Positions 1 to 11,306 of a stretch of 64,000 nt of DNA are shown here, piece by piece. The stretch is from the NCBI GenBank assembly GCA_008694505.1, contig VZDJ01001050.1:456045-520044 (forward strand), read 5' to 3'. The stretch's first letter is position 1. Each line of letters opens with the position of its first letter. Made by a program: the position numbers and the translations under genes. The stretch comes from Cyanoderma ruficeps. Its lineage: Eukaryota; Chordata; Aves; Passeriformes; Timaliidae. The notes under the pieces are model-generated. The model made no database searches. It was not told the origin of the DNA and worked only from the letters and a program-made list of their open reading frames with translations.

Positions 1-1105
1 ATCAGTCTTTATTGCCACGTCAGGTTATGATTTGATCTGAAATGGTAACTGCAACTCTTCTCTGCTGATCATCTCTCCACGTCTGATTTGCATGAACAGC
101 AGCCTACAGACCTACCACACTCGGCAAACACTATGAAAGTGAAAACAAGACTGTAATAAGAGTATAATGCACCTTCTCCCTCCCTGCCTTTGAAGAGTGC
201 AGAACCATAGGGACGATGGTCATGCTTCTGTTGTACTCTGACCTGTGAGGCAGACCAAAACAGAAAGATACTACATACTCTGGGATGCAGAATATTTGTA
301 TTGCTGGCAGAGAGCATTCCATTTCATGAGGGAAAAAACACCCAGGCCCTCACTTTGTGGGGAATGAAATTGCTAGCCATTTCCATAGTGCACAATGCCA
401 CAATGGTGTATTGTTGGCCAGCCTTATTTGCACACATGGGCATGGATTTACTACAAAGATTAAAAGAGCAAGCTTTTAAAATTCTTTTATTTCAGTGCAG
501 CAATATTTAACTCCTATGCAAATATTAAGTTCTATATGCAAATATTTTTAGGTTTGTTATAGTTCCTCTACAGGAATCTGGTAACAAAATGAGGAGTTAC
601 AATAGATGTATACTTAAAATAAGTCAAATAATTTACATCAACAGAAATTCTTAAAATTAATTTCCCTTGACTACATATTCTATAAGACAGACCACAGGTG
701 ATGTGTTATAGAGATGTTTTTTCTTGCTTAATTTTACAATTTTAACATTAACTATAAATATAACATTAGATAAAGCTAGGAAATGCTTAATCCTAACGAA
801 TCTATAAGCAAAAAAGCTTTGGCACAAACCCTATAACCAGAAGTAAACATAATTTGTTATATTTACATAATTCTAAGAAGAAAGATTCTTTGGATTTGTA
901 AGTAATGCTTTGCAGTTAGGAAGCATATCAATACTACGGAAGACTTACATTCTATAGCTCAGTTACCTATAAAATACCTAAGAACCTACATGAACATACT
1001 GTACATTACTATAGCTTCTGAGCCTTTCACTTTGTTCAACAAGGAGGAAAGTGCCTCCACTATCTTTCTAAGACTCTGATCAAAAATTAACAAGGGTTAT
1101 CTTAC
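1..1105 (-). other. SH3GL2: SH3GL2 intron 6, 3' part not in window
   Basis: AT-rich intronic sequence downstream of exon 6. I see no exon-like block, repeat family or long conserved frame. The only pattern worth noting is a pair of octamer motifs at 515-546, listed separately. Confidence 0.85.
515..546. promoter_or_regulatory. Paired ATGCAAAT octamers, 20 bp apart
   Basis: The 12-mer TATGCAAATATT occurs twice, at 515-526 and 535-546, exactly 20 bp start to start. ATGCAAAT is the consensus of POU-domain (Oct) factors. Two sites on the same helical face could bind cooperatively, but the sequence is AT-rich and the pair may be a small local duplication. Function is inferred only. Confidence 0.25.
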
Positions 1106-1264
1106 ATCCATCTCCAGAAGGTTAAACATGCTTGACTCAGCAATTTCTTTTGATTCATCAAATTTCTCCAGAGCTTGACGAAGTTCTTCATCAGGGAGCT
1201 TGCCCTGTCTTTTCTTCTTGTAATCAAAATCCAGGCGTCGACCCTCCATTTTTTTCAGGTGATG
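1106..1264 (-). CDS. SH3GL2: SH3GL2 exon 6 (residues about 156-208)
   Basis: This 159-base exon is phase 0 at both ends and encodes 53 codons: [40 protein letters not shown] and [13 protein letters not shown]. It carries the basic patch KKKRQGK, part of the positively charged concave surface that contacts acidic phospholipid, and the first part of BAR helix 3. The acceptor is TTTTTTAG directly before CATCACCTG. The donor is GTAAGA right after the GAT codon. The next exon should begin with an EQVSQL-like sequence, but it lies before base 1. The changes from human that I recall (KKLEG to KKMEG, GKIPD to GKLPD) are conservative. Confidence 0.97.
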
Positions 1265-2340
1265 CTAAAAAATACAAATGCAAGCAGACAATAATGGACC
1301 TTCCCCAACTGTCCTGATATTGCATTATAAGCAGGTAGTCCATGAGCCTAAGCATATACTGTTTGTTTTCTACTAACCCTTTCCCAGTGGAGAGAAATAG
1401 AGAACAAGGAAATACGTGGGTTTATGTATCATTTAAGAAGCAATGTCATCTAAATGACAGACCAACACTAATAAAAGCCCACACAGAATGGACAACTTCA
1501 ATTTCCATCTGTATAAAAGATATGCAGGTTTCTTGCTTTTCAACTCTAATGAAGAATTACCTGTACACTATGTTGTTTTTTTTTCCTAGATGTTCAGGAG
1601 AAAATTCTTTTAAAAAAACAACTTAGTACATCTTTGTCTGTGTAACAGAATTCATAAACAAAGAAACATGGAAAATATTTTTATTTTCTATCAGACCACT
1701 AAATTATCTTACTACCTTATACTGAAGATTTCCTAAATTGTTAACTGAGGTAACATTCAGGTTCACCTGTTTAGCAGCTGCCATGTACAACTGGCCAGAA
1801 GTTCATGCTAACTGGGATGACCATGATTACTTGAGGTGTTTACTTTCTCTCAGAAGAATCAATTTATCAACCAATATGATATTTGTAACTACTTATTTTC
1901 AGAATTATGTCAGACATTTACAGGATACCTTTCATCCAAGATACCTTTCATCCACATATATTTAACAGTACAAAAGCCACACTGAGCTGAGAAGAGCAGC
2001 TACTTATGTAGACAAGCACTTGTCATACACTAGAAAATGAAATGTAAACATCAGTACATCTCTTTTGTGAAATGAGCTTTCAAATGGCAAGACAAGACTA
2101 CTGTGTTCATACCTGCACAAGACTGAAAATTTTTCCATCAAAAAATTGTTCTAATTTTTATCTTTCCCTTTCTAAAGCATCAAAAAAGAGACAGAATTGA
2201 AAAGTAAAATTCAAGCCAAAAGAGACAAAGATCAGGTCATTTTCAAACCTGAATGCCCCATTTTAAACTACACAACTAACAAAAATTCTAAACATATAGA
2301 CACATTTGCCATTATTAAAATGCTGCATTGAGGGCAATAC
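1265..2340 (-). other. SH3GL2: SH3GL2 intron 5
   Basis: An intron of 1076 bases with GT...AG ends on the minus strand. It has no recognised transposable element. It contains one short tandem duplication of 16 bases at 1924-1955 and homopolymer runs. Confidence 0.95.
1924..1955. repeat. 16-bp tandem duplication
   Basis: GATACCTTTCATCCAA at 1924-1939 is followed directly by a copy at 1940-1955 that differs only in the last base. Confidence 0.9.
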
Positions 2341-2474
2341 CTGTATTTCTCTCAGATCTTTGTCATGGAGATTTTGAAGTGGGTCAATGAAGTTTTGCTT
2401 CACTTCCATGTCTAAAGAGTCCTTGACTTCAGAAAGCTCCTTCATAGCTTCTCCTACATCAACAAGTGCTGGTC
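2341..2474 (-). CDS. SH3GL2: SH3GL2 exon 5 (residues about 111-155)
   Basis: This 134-base exon supplies the last two bases of a split glycine codon and then 44 codons: [35 protein letters not shown] and HDKDLREIQ. This is BAR helix 2, including the QNFIDPLQ segment conserved across endophilins, which lies near the dimer interface and the kink of the helix. The acceptor is a T-run followed by CAG at 2477-2475 and the donor is GTATTG. The exit is phase 0. Relative to the mammalian sequence I recall, ALGEVGEAMREL is [12 protein letters not shown] here, and DIEV is DMEV. I see no frame damage. Confidence 0.97.
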
Positions 2475-2990
2475 CTGAAAAAAAAGATGCAGTAAAAATA
2501 ACTTAGTTTTGAATCACAGTAGAATGAAACTGAGTCATGGAAACTTCATGGCAACTTCAGTTAGTATTTCATTTTAGGTCTCAAGTTTAGGAGGGAAACA
2601 GGATAATGCACTATGTGAACGAGCAACAGAGATTTTACACTCCTGCAGCCACCAGAGTTCATGCCTTGTAATAGAGCTGAATTTGTGGTCCTATGCTGTG
2701 TTAAGACAGGCTCCTCCACATCCCTTATTGTTCGTTCATTCCTCACTCTGTTGAAATAAATATGCTAGAACAGAATTGACTGTATTTACTCAGTGGTATC
2801 ATCACCACACTGCATTAAAAATAGTTTTAATTCTAGTCTAGGCCTCCCAGTTTTTATTAGTGAGACTGGTGATAGCACCAAATGTAAAAATTCTGAACAA
2901 CTTCACAGATTTTTTTTTTAATGAAACATTTTAATGAGACTATAGACTTCATAGTATTACTACACTTGAGAGGTCTACCACACAGACTAC

Positions 2991-3050
2991 TCAAATGTAC
3001 GTGCACGAAGCTCATAAACTTCAAATGTAGGTGCACGAAGCTCATAAACT
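2991..3050. repeat. 30-bp tandem duplication, two copies
   Basis: The 30-base units at 2991-3020 and 3021-3050 differ at one base (GTACGTGC versus GTAGGTGC). The shared core is GTGCACGAAGCTCATAAACT. Confidence 0.95.
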
Positions 3051-4246
3051 TCAATAATCCTAACTGCCTTTTGAAATTTCCTCCAAGATTAAGTTGAGGG
3101 TCACAAAAATTACCACTCTGTTTTACTTCTGCTGCATAAAAAGAAGAGCAAGAAGCTCAAACATACCCTCCTGGTTTGAGGTATATGTTAGGGATAAAAA
3201 AAAAAACACTTTCAAAGAATACAAAAGGTATAAAAACCAAAGTAAGTGAGAAATCATAAGAAGCTTTGTCTCCCAAGCAGCAGATGCCAGTAATGTACTG
3301 CAAAATGAGAGAGCCTTCCAGATTCGCACGAAGAGGGACAAATAGCCATAATAGATGTTATTATTTAATAATCTGGAAATAATTACCGTATCTATTCTGC
3401 TGCATGGTAGTGCAGTTATCACAGAATATAAAGCAATTTGCAGAAACTAGATTATATTACTTCTTCAGTTTCCTTTTAAAAATGTGTTTGAAATTTAGTA
3501 AATGAGAGGCAACCAATTATAAAAAAAGCAGTAGCATTTAGCACAAATCAAACTACATGTCTCAAGCTTACTAGTGAATTACACAAAACAAATAAAAAAG
3601 TACTTTTTTCCATTCTAAACGTCTTCATGTCAAGAAAACAATTTTATGATGGTTCAAAAAGAGAATAGTATTTTCACAGACCCATTTAAGGGTCCTGCAT
3701 GTTGTCATGTAAAAATGGCCACACTGAAGTCCACACAAACAAGACAGAAAGACAAGGTATGCTGTTGTGAATATCATCTTTTAATAATCAGAACTCTACT
3801 GCTGAACATAGTTTTAAGAGTCAGTTTAACATTTGTAACTCAGACAGCGGCAAACTCATTTGGGCTTGGAGGGAGGAGGAGCTAACAGATGAGGCAAGAG
3901 TATTCACTAGTGACTTAAAATGTGGAATTTGGTCAGAAAAAAAGAGGCCAAAGTCTATTAAAAATCCATTAGTTTTTATTCCTTGCCTGCAGTGATGACA
4001 GTAACAGTGTAAGGATTCTGAAGACAAAAGCGCTTTGTTCTATATATGCATAATAAAATTTCTGTACATGTACATATTTCAATGCAACATAGCCACAGTA
4101 TCACAATTTACGACAGAGAGCTAAAGCCTATGGGCCCAAATGGCAACAATTTAACTTTCATTTATAAGAAACATTTTTCTAGCCAAAATCTTCAAAAGAT
4201 ACTCAAAACAGGCCTAGACCAACCTTAAATAAAAAGTCGGATGAAA

Positions 4247-4298
4247 CAGAACTTTAATGCTTCTTGCAGAGAAGCAGAACTCTAATGCTTCTTGCAGA
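4247..4298. repeat. 28-bp tandem duplication, about 1.9 copies
   Basis: CAGAACT-T/C-TAATGCTTCTTGCAGA recurs with a period of 28 bases. Copy one is 4247-4274; copy two starts at 4275 and fades near 4298. One substitution separates the aligned parts. Confidence 0.9.
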
Positions 4299-4400
4299 TG
4301 TTCTTCGTCTATAAGAGTGCAGCCCTTAATAACGAAAGCCGTATGAATTTTTCCTACCATTTTTATTGCATTATAATGGAAAGAAAAGTAAACAAGTTAC

Positions 4401-4544
4401 CAAAGTTGCATTCTTCACCAAGTTCTCGGCCAAATTTCAGCATCGCATCTGCCAGCAAGGCTTCTGCCTGAGGATAGCCTGGTCCCTTTTCCTGGCCTCG
4501 AATTTTTGACATAGTGTTGATCATGCTGAGTTTAGCTCTGGAAG
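4401..4544 (-). CDS. SH3GL2: SH3GL2 exon 4 (residues about 63-111), helix 1 insert
   Basis: This 144-base exon, phase 1 at both ends, reads (A)[37 protein letters not shown] and [10 protein letters not shown](G). It holds the endophilin helix 1 insert, the short hydrophobic appendage on the concave face of the BAR dimer that enters the membrane. The alanine of SRAK corresponds to A66, a position known from mutagenesis of the family to affect membrane binding. The start of BAR helix 2 follows. The acceptor is CTTCTTCAG and the donor GTAACTTG. The differences from human that I can recall are conservative (AEAML to ADAML, GDDCNF to GEECNF). The length is the same as in mammals, with no insertion or gap. 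Confidence 0.97.
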
Positions 4545-6695
4545 CTGAAGAAGGCAAGTGACAGAGGTTACAAACATGCAATCATTTGCCTATACAGGCA
4601 TGAATCCATTCTTGCTTTTAAATTTATCTGAACAACTTAAAAGGTATTTAAAAGGCACTATGTAAATGTAGGACTAAGCCCTGCTTTTCATCAATCATTT
4701 TTAGAGCAAAGGAATGAAATGTTGTTGGTCAATACCCTTTTTATTTTGCTGGCAGACTAGAGCGAAGTCTATCCTGAACTCTTAAGTCAAAGCTTCCTTT
4801 GAAATGACTTGGACAGAAGTAAGCCCAGGAACACGCCCAACATAGCATGTTTGACACGGGACAGAGAAGAGAATTTTTAAGATATCTCCAAATTCTTCTT
4901 AATCACAAATCCATAAGTACCAGATGGATAGCAGATTGAGCCAGCCTTCCTCTCAAGGAAAAGTCCAGACTAGGTACACTCACAATTAAACTGCGGTACC
5001 CCCCATTTTTTAAATGTTTGAAAGTTTTTCTGTTGTAGAACATTAAGGAAAGTCTATGACCCCAAACATAATGTGCAGCAACCTTTGCAACACCTATTGC
5101 TTTTTATGGGGAAGTAGGGAAACTCCTACTTCAATAAGGTTTTCAACTGTACTTTAGCTTGCATTTTATTTCAGACATACAACTGAAGAACAAATATTAA
5201 AAGAAAGGACACAAATATCATAATCAATGGAAACAAAGACAGCAAATATAAAAGAACTAATTCGTTTGATGATGAGCTTTAATGAATTTCTACAACTACA
5301 GCATGTTAATGGTCTGAAAAAATTGAATTAGTTAAAGCCACTTGACTTCAAATTTCTCCAGCTAAATCCTATTGCCAGCAATGCAGACTCAGAGCATGTT
5401 TCTTATCTACATTACTGTGTCTGCTGGAGGGCAGCTATGAATACCTCTACCTTCCCCCTAGCAAATGCTTGACCTTTTAAGGTGGTCTTAAAATTAGTTT
5501 TCCTGTTTACAAAACATTAGTAGTTCACACTGTTGTGTGCTGACTTCATTGGTCAAAACTCAACATTGGACACATTACTTCAGCAAAATGAAATTATAGC
5601 AGACTGGAGTCAACAAATGCTTTTCATATATTTATTGTTAGAAGTGCATATCAAGAGAGAGTTCTTGCTGTTGAGTATGTTTCACTTTGCAGCTTATGCA
5701 TCTGTTTGCACAGATACAGACGTGGAAACAGAGACAGGAAAATCAGGCAAGTCTCACAGTACTTACTTTGCCTGAGAAGCAGTTATGAAATAGCAAAATA
5801 TTTTTAACATTTAGTAATTATGGGTTTTTTTTAGTTTTCCCACTACCCTTGAGGGCCATCAGATTATGTTTTTCAACATCTGAATTTCTTGATGCCTTCT
5901 GTTTCTACCCACTACAAAACTACAGCCAGCAGACCTGCTGACTCTCCCATATAAGAAACTGCATTTTAATGAAGTTAAATGTCATTGAAATGATGGTGGC
6001 AATAAGAAAATACAGAAGCACGAAAGAAAATAATGTACAAATAAAATTAGTCAGGGGAATGGAGGCAGCAAGCTGAATTAAATCAGGAGCAAATGGGAGT
6101 ATTTTCAGAAATTGAAGAAAGAAATATAAGAGGCAATATGAATAAATGAAGTGGCTACATTTTGGACATCAAGGTAAGAGTAGAAAGCAGAAGTTAGACA
6201 ATGAATGCCTACTTCTTTTACTGATGTTTCAAAACACCATGGATTCAGGTACAGTACTATCTTATCCAAGTGTTTTCCAGGCACATCCGATTTATCAAGG
6301 AATGTGTGCTTCATCCAAAATCTCCTTCTTCCTACCAAACCCAGGTAAACTTTTAATCTTCTTGAAAACACTGATATTAAAGGGCTTGTTTCCTGTTTGT
6401 GGCTTGTTGTGGGTTTGAGTTGTTTTTTTTTAAATTAAATTCGCTCCCCTTTCCCAATGTAATATTCCTAATATTTTTGAAAGTGAGAAAGTAAATGGGA
6501 AATACTAGAAATTGGCATTTTTGGTGACCCATGTAACAGGTAATACAGCTGTAGGGAGAGTTTTAAAAAAGAAAAGTTTTTATTTCATTGAAAAAATAAA
6601 TGACAATTCTTCTCACTATAGGGACCCCTTTTGCAACTTATATAGAACAATCTAAGATCAAGTAGGTGAGTGCTGAAAAGGTTTATTCCTCCTTT

Positions 6696-6730
6696 CTTCT
6701 TACCTGTGGAATGAACAAAATGAAGTGTTG
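6696..6730 (-). other. Candidate zero-length (recursive) splice site
   Basis: Read on the minus strand, a T/C-rich stretch ends TTCATTCCACAG immediately followed by GTAAGAAG, so an acceptor-like and a consensus donor-like site abut at the 6704/6703 junction. This is the arrangement of a recursive splice site. The host intron is short for one, so it may be a chance donor with a chance pyrimidine tract. Confidence 0.25.
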
Positions 6731-7561
6731 AAAAACAAAACTGAATCTTCCTCCTGCCTATTGCGATGCTAATTTTTTGATTCTACTTGCATGTGCTACA
6801 AGCAGAAGAAGAGACGTGAAGCTAGAATATGGAAACTGTTCTTTCATGCAGCACAGCAAATTTACATCTGCCTGAAGTGCTTGAAATCGCACCCTTAGCT
6901 ACCTGCAGAAATGTTACTGTCTGCTTTTGCTGTGAGCCTGTTTCACGATTCACAGCAATCATAATGACTCAGATGTGTCAAGAAGGCAGTCAGAGAAGCA
7001 CTAAATAGCCAAAGCTTATAACTCAGTCAACACAGTGTTGCTTAACAGCAGTTTGACAGCAGTTAAGAATTTTATCACTATCCTCATCATGTTTGCCAAT
7101 CCTGTTGCTTTTCCTGCAGAGTACATTATGATAAGCAATGAAGCTGTGGACTCAAGTCATAAACAGAATTTCATCTGCTGACATAGAAGGTCTTCTGGTC
7201 ATTACTATTTTCTCTCTAGCAATTCTTGAACTTGTAGATACTAGTCCTGTGTTTTGTTTTGTTTTATTCCACTGTCAGCATCATCAAAATATTATCTTCT
7301 GTGGTCCAACATAAAAATATCACAAATCAATCTGTACTAGCAATAGTCTTCAGCATACCACACTGGAGTCGAAACATTTCACAGCAGTTCAGATTTATTT
7401 CCAGCTATTAGGAATAAAATTTCTCAGTGTAAATGTGTGAATTTGGTCTGTAGTTCCACGAAATTCTAAGACACTTATGGTACACAGAAGACCTAACCTT
7501 ACCTTCAAGGAAGTGTTCCCAAGACCAGTGTGACAGAATGTGAGAAATGTTTGTACAACCC

Positions 7562-7650
7562 TCTCAGGCATATGGCATGGCTCTTGGAGATGGTGCTCAA
7601 TAATCCTCGAGGGTCCCTTCCAACTCTGCATATTCTGTGATTCTGTGATT
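7562..7650 (+). mobile_element. CR1 LINE 3' end fragment
   Basis: The block contains CR1's characteristic 3' terminus: GAGGGTCCCTTCCAACTCTG followed by repeated ATTCTGTG units (TATTCTGTGATTCTGTGATT) ending at about 7650. Only the 3' untranslated end is present, the usual result of 5' truncation. Orientation is plus, opposite to the host gene. The left edge is uncertain because the upstream part is diverged. Confidence 0.75.
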
Positions 7651-8379
7651 TATCACAAGCTAGCTCCATTGACCTTACCAGTGATACTGGCACTGATTTA
7701 CATTAGTATCAAAACACTTATGTTCCTAGATCACTACGGAAATCTCCATGATATTCACTGTAATGGTTTACTTGTTTATTGCAGGTCCAGATCACCCCTC
7801 TCTGCAAGAAACCTTTGGCAAAAGAGGAGCATGTAGTTCTCCATCAGCCCAATCAAACCTGCTCTTTCATCTCCCTATGGAAAGGACTCATTGGTTTCTA
7901 TTTTGAGGGTTCAATTTAGACATGATTGATAACCCTTGATTTTCTGTTCTTTTCTACAGTATGGCATCAACAGCTCCTCCACACCATCACTTTTCTGTAA
8001 TAAGGATGGGAAATTTCCAGAGGACCAAAGGAAAAGTGGTATCCTTCTTGTGCCATGAAGGAAATTGCTTTGGAACTTTGCTTTTCCATGGTCTGCAAGG
8101 ACTGCCAGGTCATTTCCCTTCACATAGCAAATGACTGGGGAGGTAAAGGAAAGAGCTGCCTCATGCAAACAGTCCTATCATCCCTCTCCTGATCCCCAGG
8201 TGTGGCTTGATGGTGGGGCCTCAGCTGCCCCATGCCCAGGGCTGTGCCTGATGCCAGGTCTGTAGCTGCCCCAGCACCTCCAGCTCCTGGTTGGAGCCGA
8301 GGGATGGGTGCTGGCTGCAGGCCCTGCCCTGGGCAGCCACAGCACGGTCAGCTTCAAGGGAGTCCCCCATGGCTACAGC

Positions 8380-8740
8380 ATGGGAATACAGCTAGAGAGT
8401 GGGACTCAGAGTACTGCTCAGCTTGTTACAGATGTGCTACTTTGGTGGGCCATGAGCCCTGGCAAGTCACGGCAGAACCCTGAAGGAGGAAGCAAAAGAT
8501 AGTGGTGTCCCCTTTGTTTGGGACAAATCATGCAGGACCAAACATGCCTGTGTGAGTCTATGCAAAGCTATGATTTAGCAATGTTACTAAGAGACGTGAT
8601 TGTTGCTGATTTTAGCTATAGCTGAAAAGGTATATATATTAACCTATGTAATCAATAAAACTGGCTTCATGCATGCAAACCATGGACCTCGTCTCTTCAA
8701 TTGCTGACATCACAGTGCTGACACACTGGTTCCTACAAGT
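8380..8740 (+). mobile_element. Probable degraded solo LTR
   Basis: A TATA-like run (TATATATATT, 8631-8640) lies just ahead of AATAAA (8654-8659), followed by a short segment ending near GACATCACA. This compact TATA/polyadenylation spacing with GTAATCAATAAAACTGGCTT is what I associate with avian endogenous retrovirus (ERVL-like) LTRs. I cannot define the ends, see no target-site duplication, and see no internal retroviral genes, so the call and the boundaries are tentative. The GC-richer DNA at 8200-8500 may or may not be part of it. Confidence 0.4.
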
Positions 8741-9013
8741 AAGTGCACCTGGTTCATGGGCATTTGCTGCCCACTTCCCTAAAGAAAGAAGACTCAAAAG
8801 GGAAACAAGCCTTCTAAAGCCAGTCTCCATTCACCATGACAACCTGGGATAGAGGCCTGTACTCATCTCTGTCGTTTACTTTACAGTAACTTCACCAATT
8901 TTGTGTCAACCTTAATTGCACCAGTGAGGATAAGATCTGTCAGACTTAATACTGGTAAGAAAGAGTGTTTTCAAAAAGTGCTGCAAAATTGTAAAATTAT
9001 GAAACTAGGTTAC

Positions 9014-9086
9014 CTGGATTTGGCTGAAGATACTCTATTGTCTTTGCCATTATTTCCACAACTGCCCTGCTGGTAACATCCACTTT
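9014..9086 (-). CDS. SH3GL2: SH3GL2 exon 3 (residues about 39-62)
   Basis: This 73-base exon encodes 24 codons plus the first base of an alanine codon: KVDVTSRAVVEIMAKTIEY then LQPNP. It forms BAR helix 1 up to the conserved LQPNP turn, where the endophilin-specific helix 1 insert begins. The acceptor is preceded by a pyrimidine-rich stretch ending TCTAG. The donor is GTAACC at 9013-9008, weaker than its neighbours. It enters at phase 0 and leaves at phase 1. Compared with my memory of the human protein there are conservative changes (VMEIMTK becomes VVEIMAK). No disruption is seen. Confidence 0.95.
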
Positions 9087-11306
9087 CTAGAGGACAGAGG
9101 GTTAAACAAAAAGAAACATGAAAGTTAGACAAAAGGAAAAGTTTTTCTCTCATTTTGTTCTTATAAATTCTTTAAACTCTTCTTATAATTTAATTTTATG
9201 TACTTCAGAACAGTCCTGGTACCAGAATGGTGGTAATACCTGGAAAAATACTAAAGCATGAGTCCACCATTTCAGTTTATAGCAGGTCCATTCTCAAGTA
9301 AGGCCATTACTACAGAGTACCTCAGAATGCATTAGGACTTTGATACGTTGTACAGTGTTATTGATACATTTGATACATTTGATCATTGTACAGTTCTACT
9401 TTATATCACCCTGGGAACCATCTACAATAGGGAAAACTTATTGATAGAACAGTCACTGACAACTTTTTGGAGAACTGTCTATCTTTGATTCCTTAATAAC
9501 TGGCAAAATGAGAGGAAAGCAGAAGTCACTGCTAACAATAAAATGGACTGTTTACTCTTTCCGGAGCAAGGTCTAGTAAAATTGAGGTAAGGAAGACTAA
9601 ATATTGCTCAGTTCCCAGTTTCAAGAAACCTATCAGCATGAATGCACTCACCACTTATTTCTCCCTGGCTGATTCCCATATTTAGGGTTTTAAAAAACTT
9701 AGAACTGAATAGCATTACTCTCCTCTACTTTATTTTGTAGTAACAAGTCTTCCTTTCTTATGAAGCAGTCCCTCTCCACATCCTACATGTAGATGTACAT
9801 CGTAGATGTAGCGAAGTATGCCACTATTCTTACTGTCAAAATCAGGTCTCAGAGAAAAAATTCTGGTTTGGCAGATTGGGGGATCCCCATAATGTCCTGT
9901 ACTCTGTATTTATGAAGACACATTGCATTTCTCTGCAGGGTAGCTTGTGTCCCACAGAGTGAACTCCTTTATCATAATGGCAAGTTCCTATTTTAAAAAA
10001 GAACACCTGAGATAGGTTGGTTGTACCATGCTGTCTTTCTGTTTCCTGTTGCCACTGCCATCTGCTGGGTCTTGCTCAATCCTTTACACGGAGAAGCAGG
10101 AGAGGTCTGCCAGGCTTGGGTGAATAAGCAGATGAACTGCCTGGCAGGGAACACAGAAATGGCTAGGAGGCTGCAGAGGATAGTGGGGATGAGGAAACAG
10201 AAGGCCAGGGATGTGCAGAAGGATCATGTCCACTGCCTGCAGGAAAGCTGGCAGTGGACACAGGGCCAGGTGAGGAGTGTCGAGGCAACTGTAATTTTAC
10301 TCCATTCCTTCCTCAGCTTTCAGTGCTCCTTTCTCCTGGGCTCCCCATCTCACCCACAAGCATGATGTGGGACCCACACCTGGCTGTTGCAATGTCCTGT
10401 TTTCCACCCTAAATTTTAGCCCAGTTTTCTGAATCCTTGTTAACATCTTCTAGTAGGAATGCCTATACAGGTTACCCATTCAAACAGAAGCTGAGAGGGA
10501 GAAACCAGCTCTGTGCTCTCTTTGTAAGAATTACAAAGGATATGCTCTTTATTTTCCATCCAAGATTTTTTCCCCACCTCATTATACAAATGTACAGACA
10601 AATAGTTTCTTTTTCTCTTATTGTGAGTTATATAACAGATACACACTTCATAAATCTCGTAGCACAAGCTTTTATTACAAGATTTGGTAGTACCTTTCAA
10701 AGTTGAGGCCTGAAAAAATGCTGCCCCTACTGATCCTTCCAGGTGAAATACTGCCACTGCCACACACAGCTGTGGCTTTTTTTCCTCTTTTTTCCCCTCC
10801 ACTGAGACACTCAATGCTGTCACTGCCAGCCTCACGAAGCAGCCTGTGGGAGGGTTAGACCCATCTACCTGAAGCACATTGCCAGTGGAGGCTGCCTAAC
10901 AGGACCTCTGAACCTGTGAATGAACACCCCAGTGCCACTGTCAAGCCCAGTGCCTTGATACTCAAGGAGCTGAGAATTACCAACACCCTTTGCCACTCAA
11001 TGGCTGTCTTGTAGACTGGGTCGGTTTTCAGAGATCCTCTACAATAGTTTAAATGCAGGTAATTTGTAGATGACTTCAGCCTCAATCTCTGAATGAAATA
11101 TTTGCATTATAGAGAGCTATATGTTATATATCCCTTAGTTAGAAAACAAACAGAAAATGGAAAACTCAGCCCTCTCAGGCCCTGCTGAATAAAAGTTAAG
11201 GACTTCAAAATCTTCTGAGTGATTCCAGGACAAAATCTTTGATATTCCTGTCCTACAAAGAAAAAAATGCATTGTAATAATGAATATATGGTGTATTTAG
11301 ACTTAC
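9087..11306 (-). other. SH3GL2: SH3GL2 intron 2
   Basis: An intron of 2220 bases with GT...AG ends. Two moderately GC-richer stretches (about 10040-10340 and 10700-11080) stand out from the AT-rich background, and each holds a modest open frame with no similarity I recognise. They might be old repeats. Nothing else is seen. Confidence 0.93.

Larger units (their letters stand above)
2475..4400 (-). other. SH3GL2: SH3GL2 intron 4
   Basis: An intron of 1926 bases with GT...AG ends on the minus strand. Beyond two local tandem duplications (2991-3050 and 4247-4298) I recognise nothing in it. The latter lies about 100 bases on the exon 5 side of the exon 4 donor. Confidence 0.95.
4545..9013 (-). 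other. SH3GL2: SH3GL2 intron 3
   Basis: An intron of 4469 bases. It contains a CR1 3' tail (7562-7650), a GC-richer block at about 8200-8500 that I cannot classify, an LTR-like segment (about 8380-8740), and a back-to-back acceptor/donor on the coding strand at 6703/6704. The remainder, mainly 4545-7500, shows no recognisable feature. Confidence 0.93.

Noticed and set aside
10440..10877. Minus-strand open frame of 145 codons in intron 2
   Set aside because: No motif, no similarity I recognise, and it lies within an intron of a clearly expressed gene without matching splice signals.
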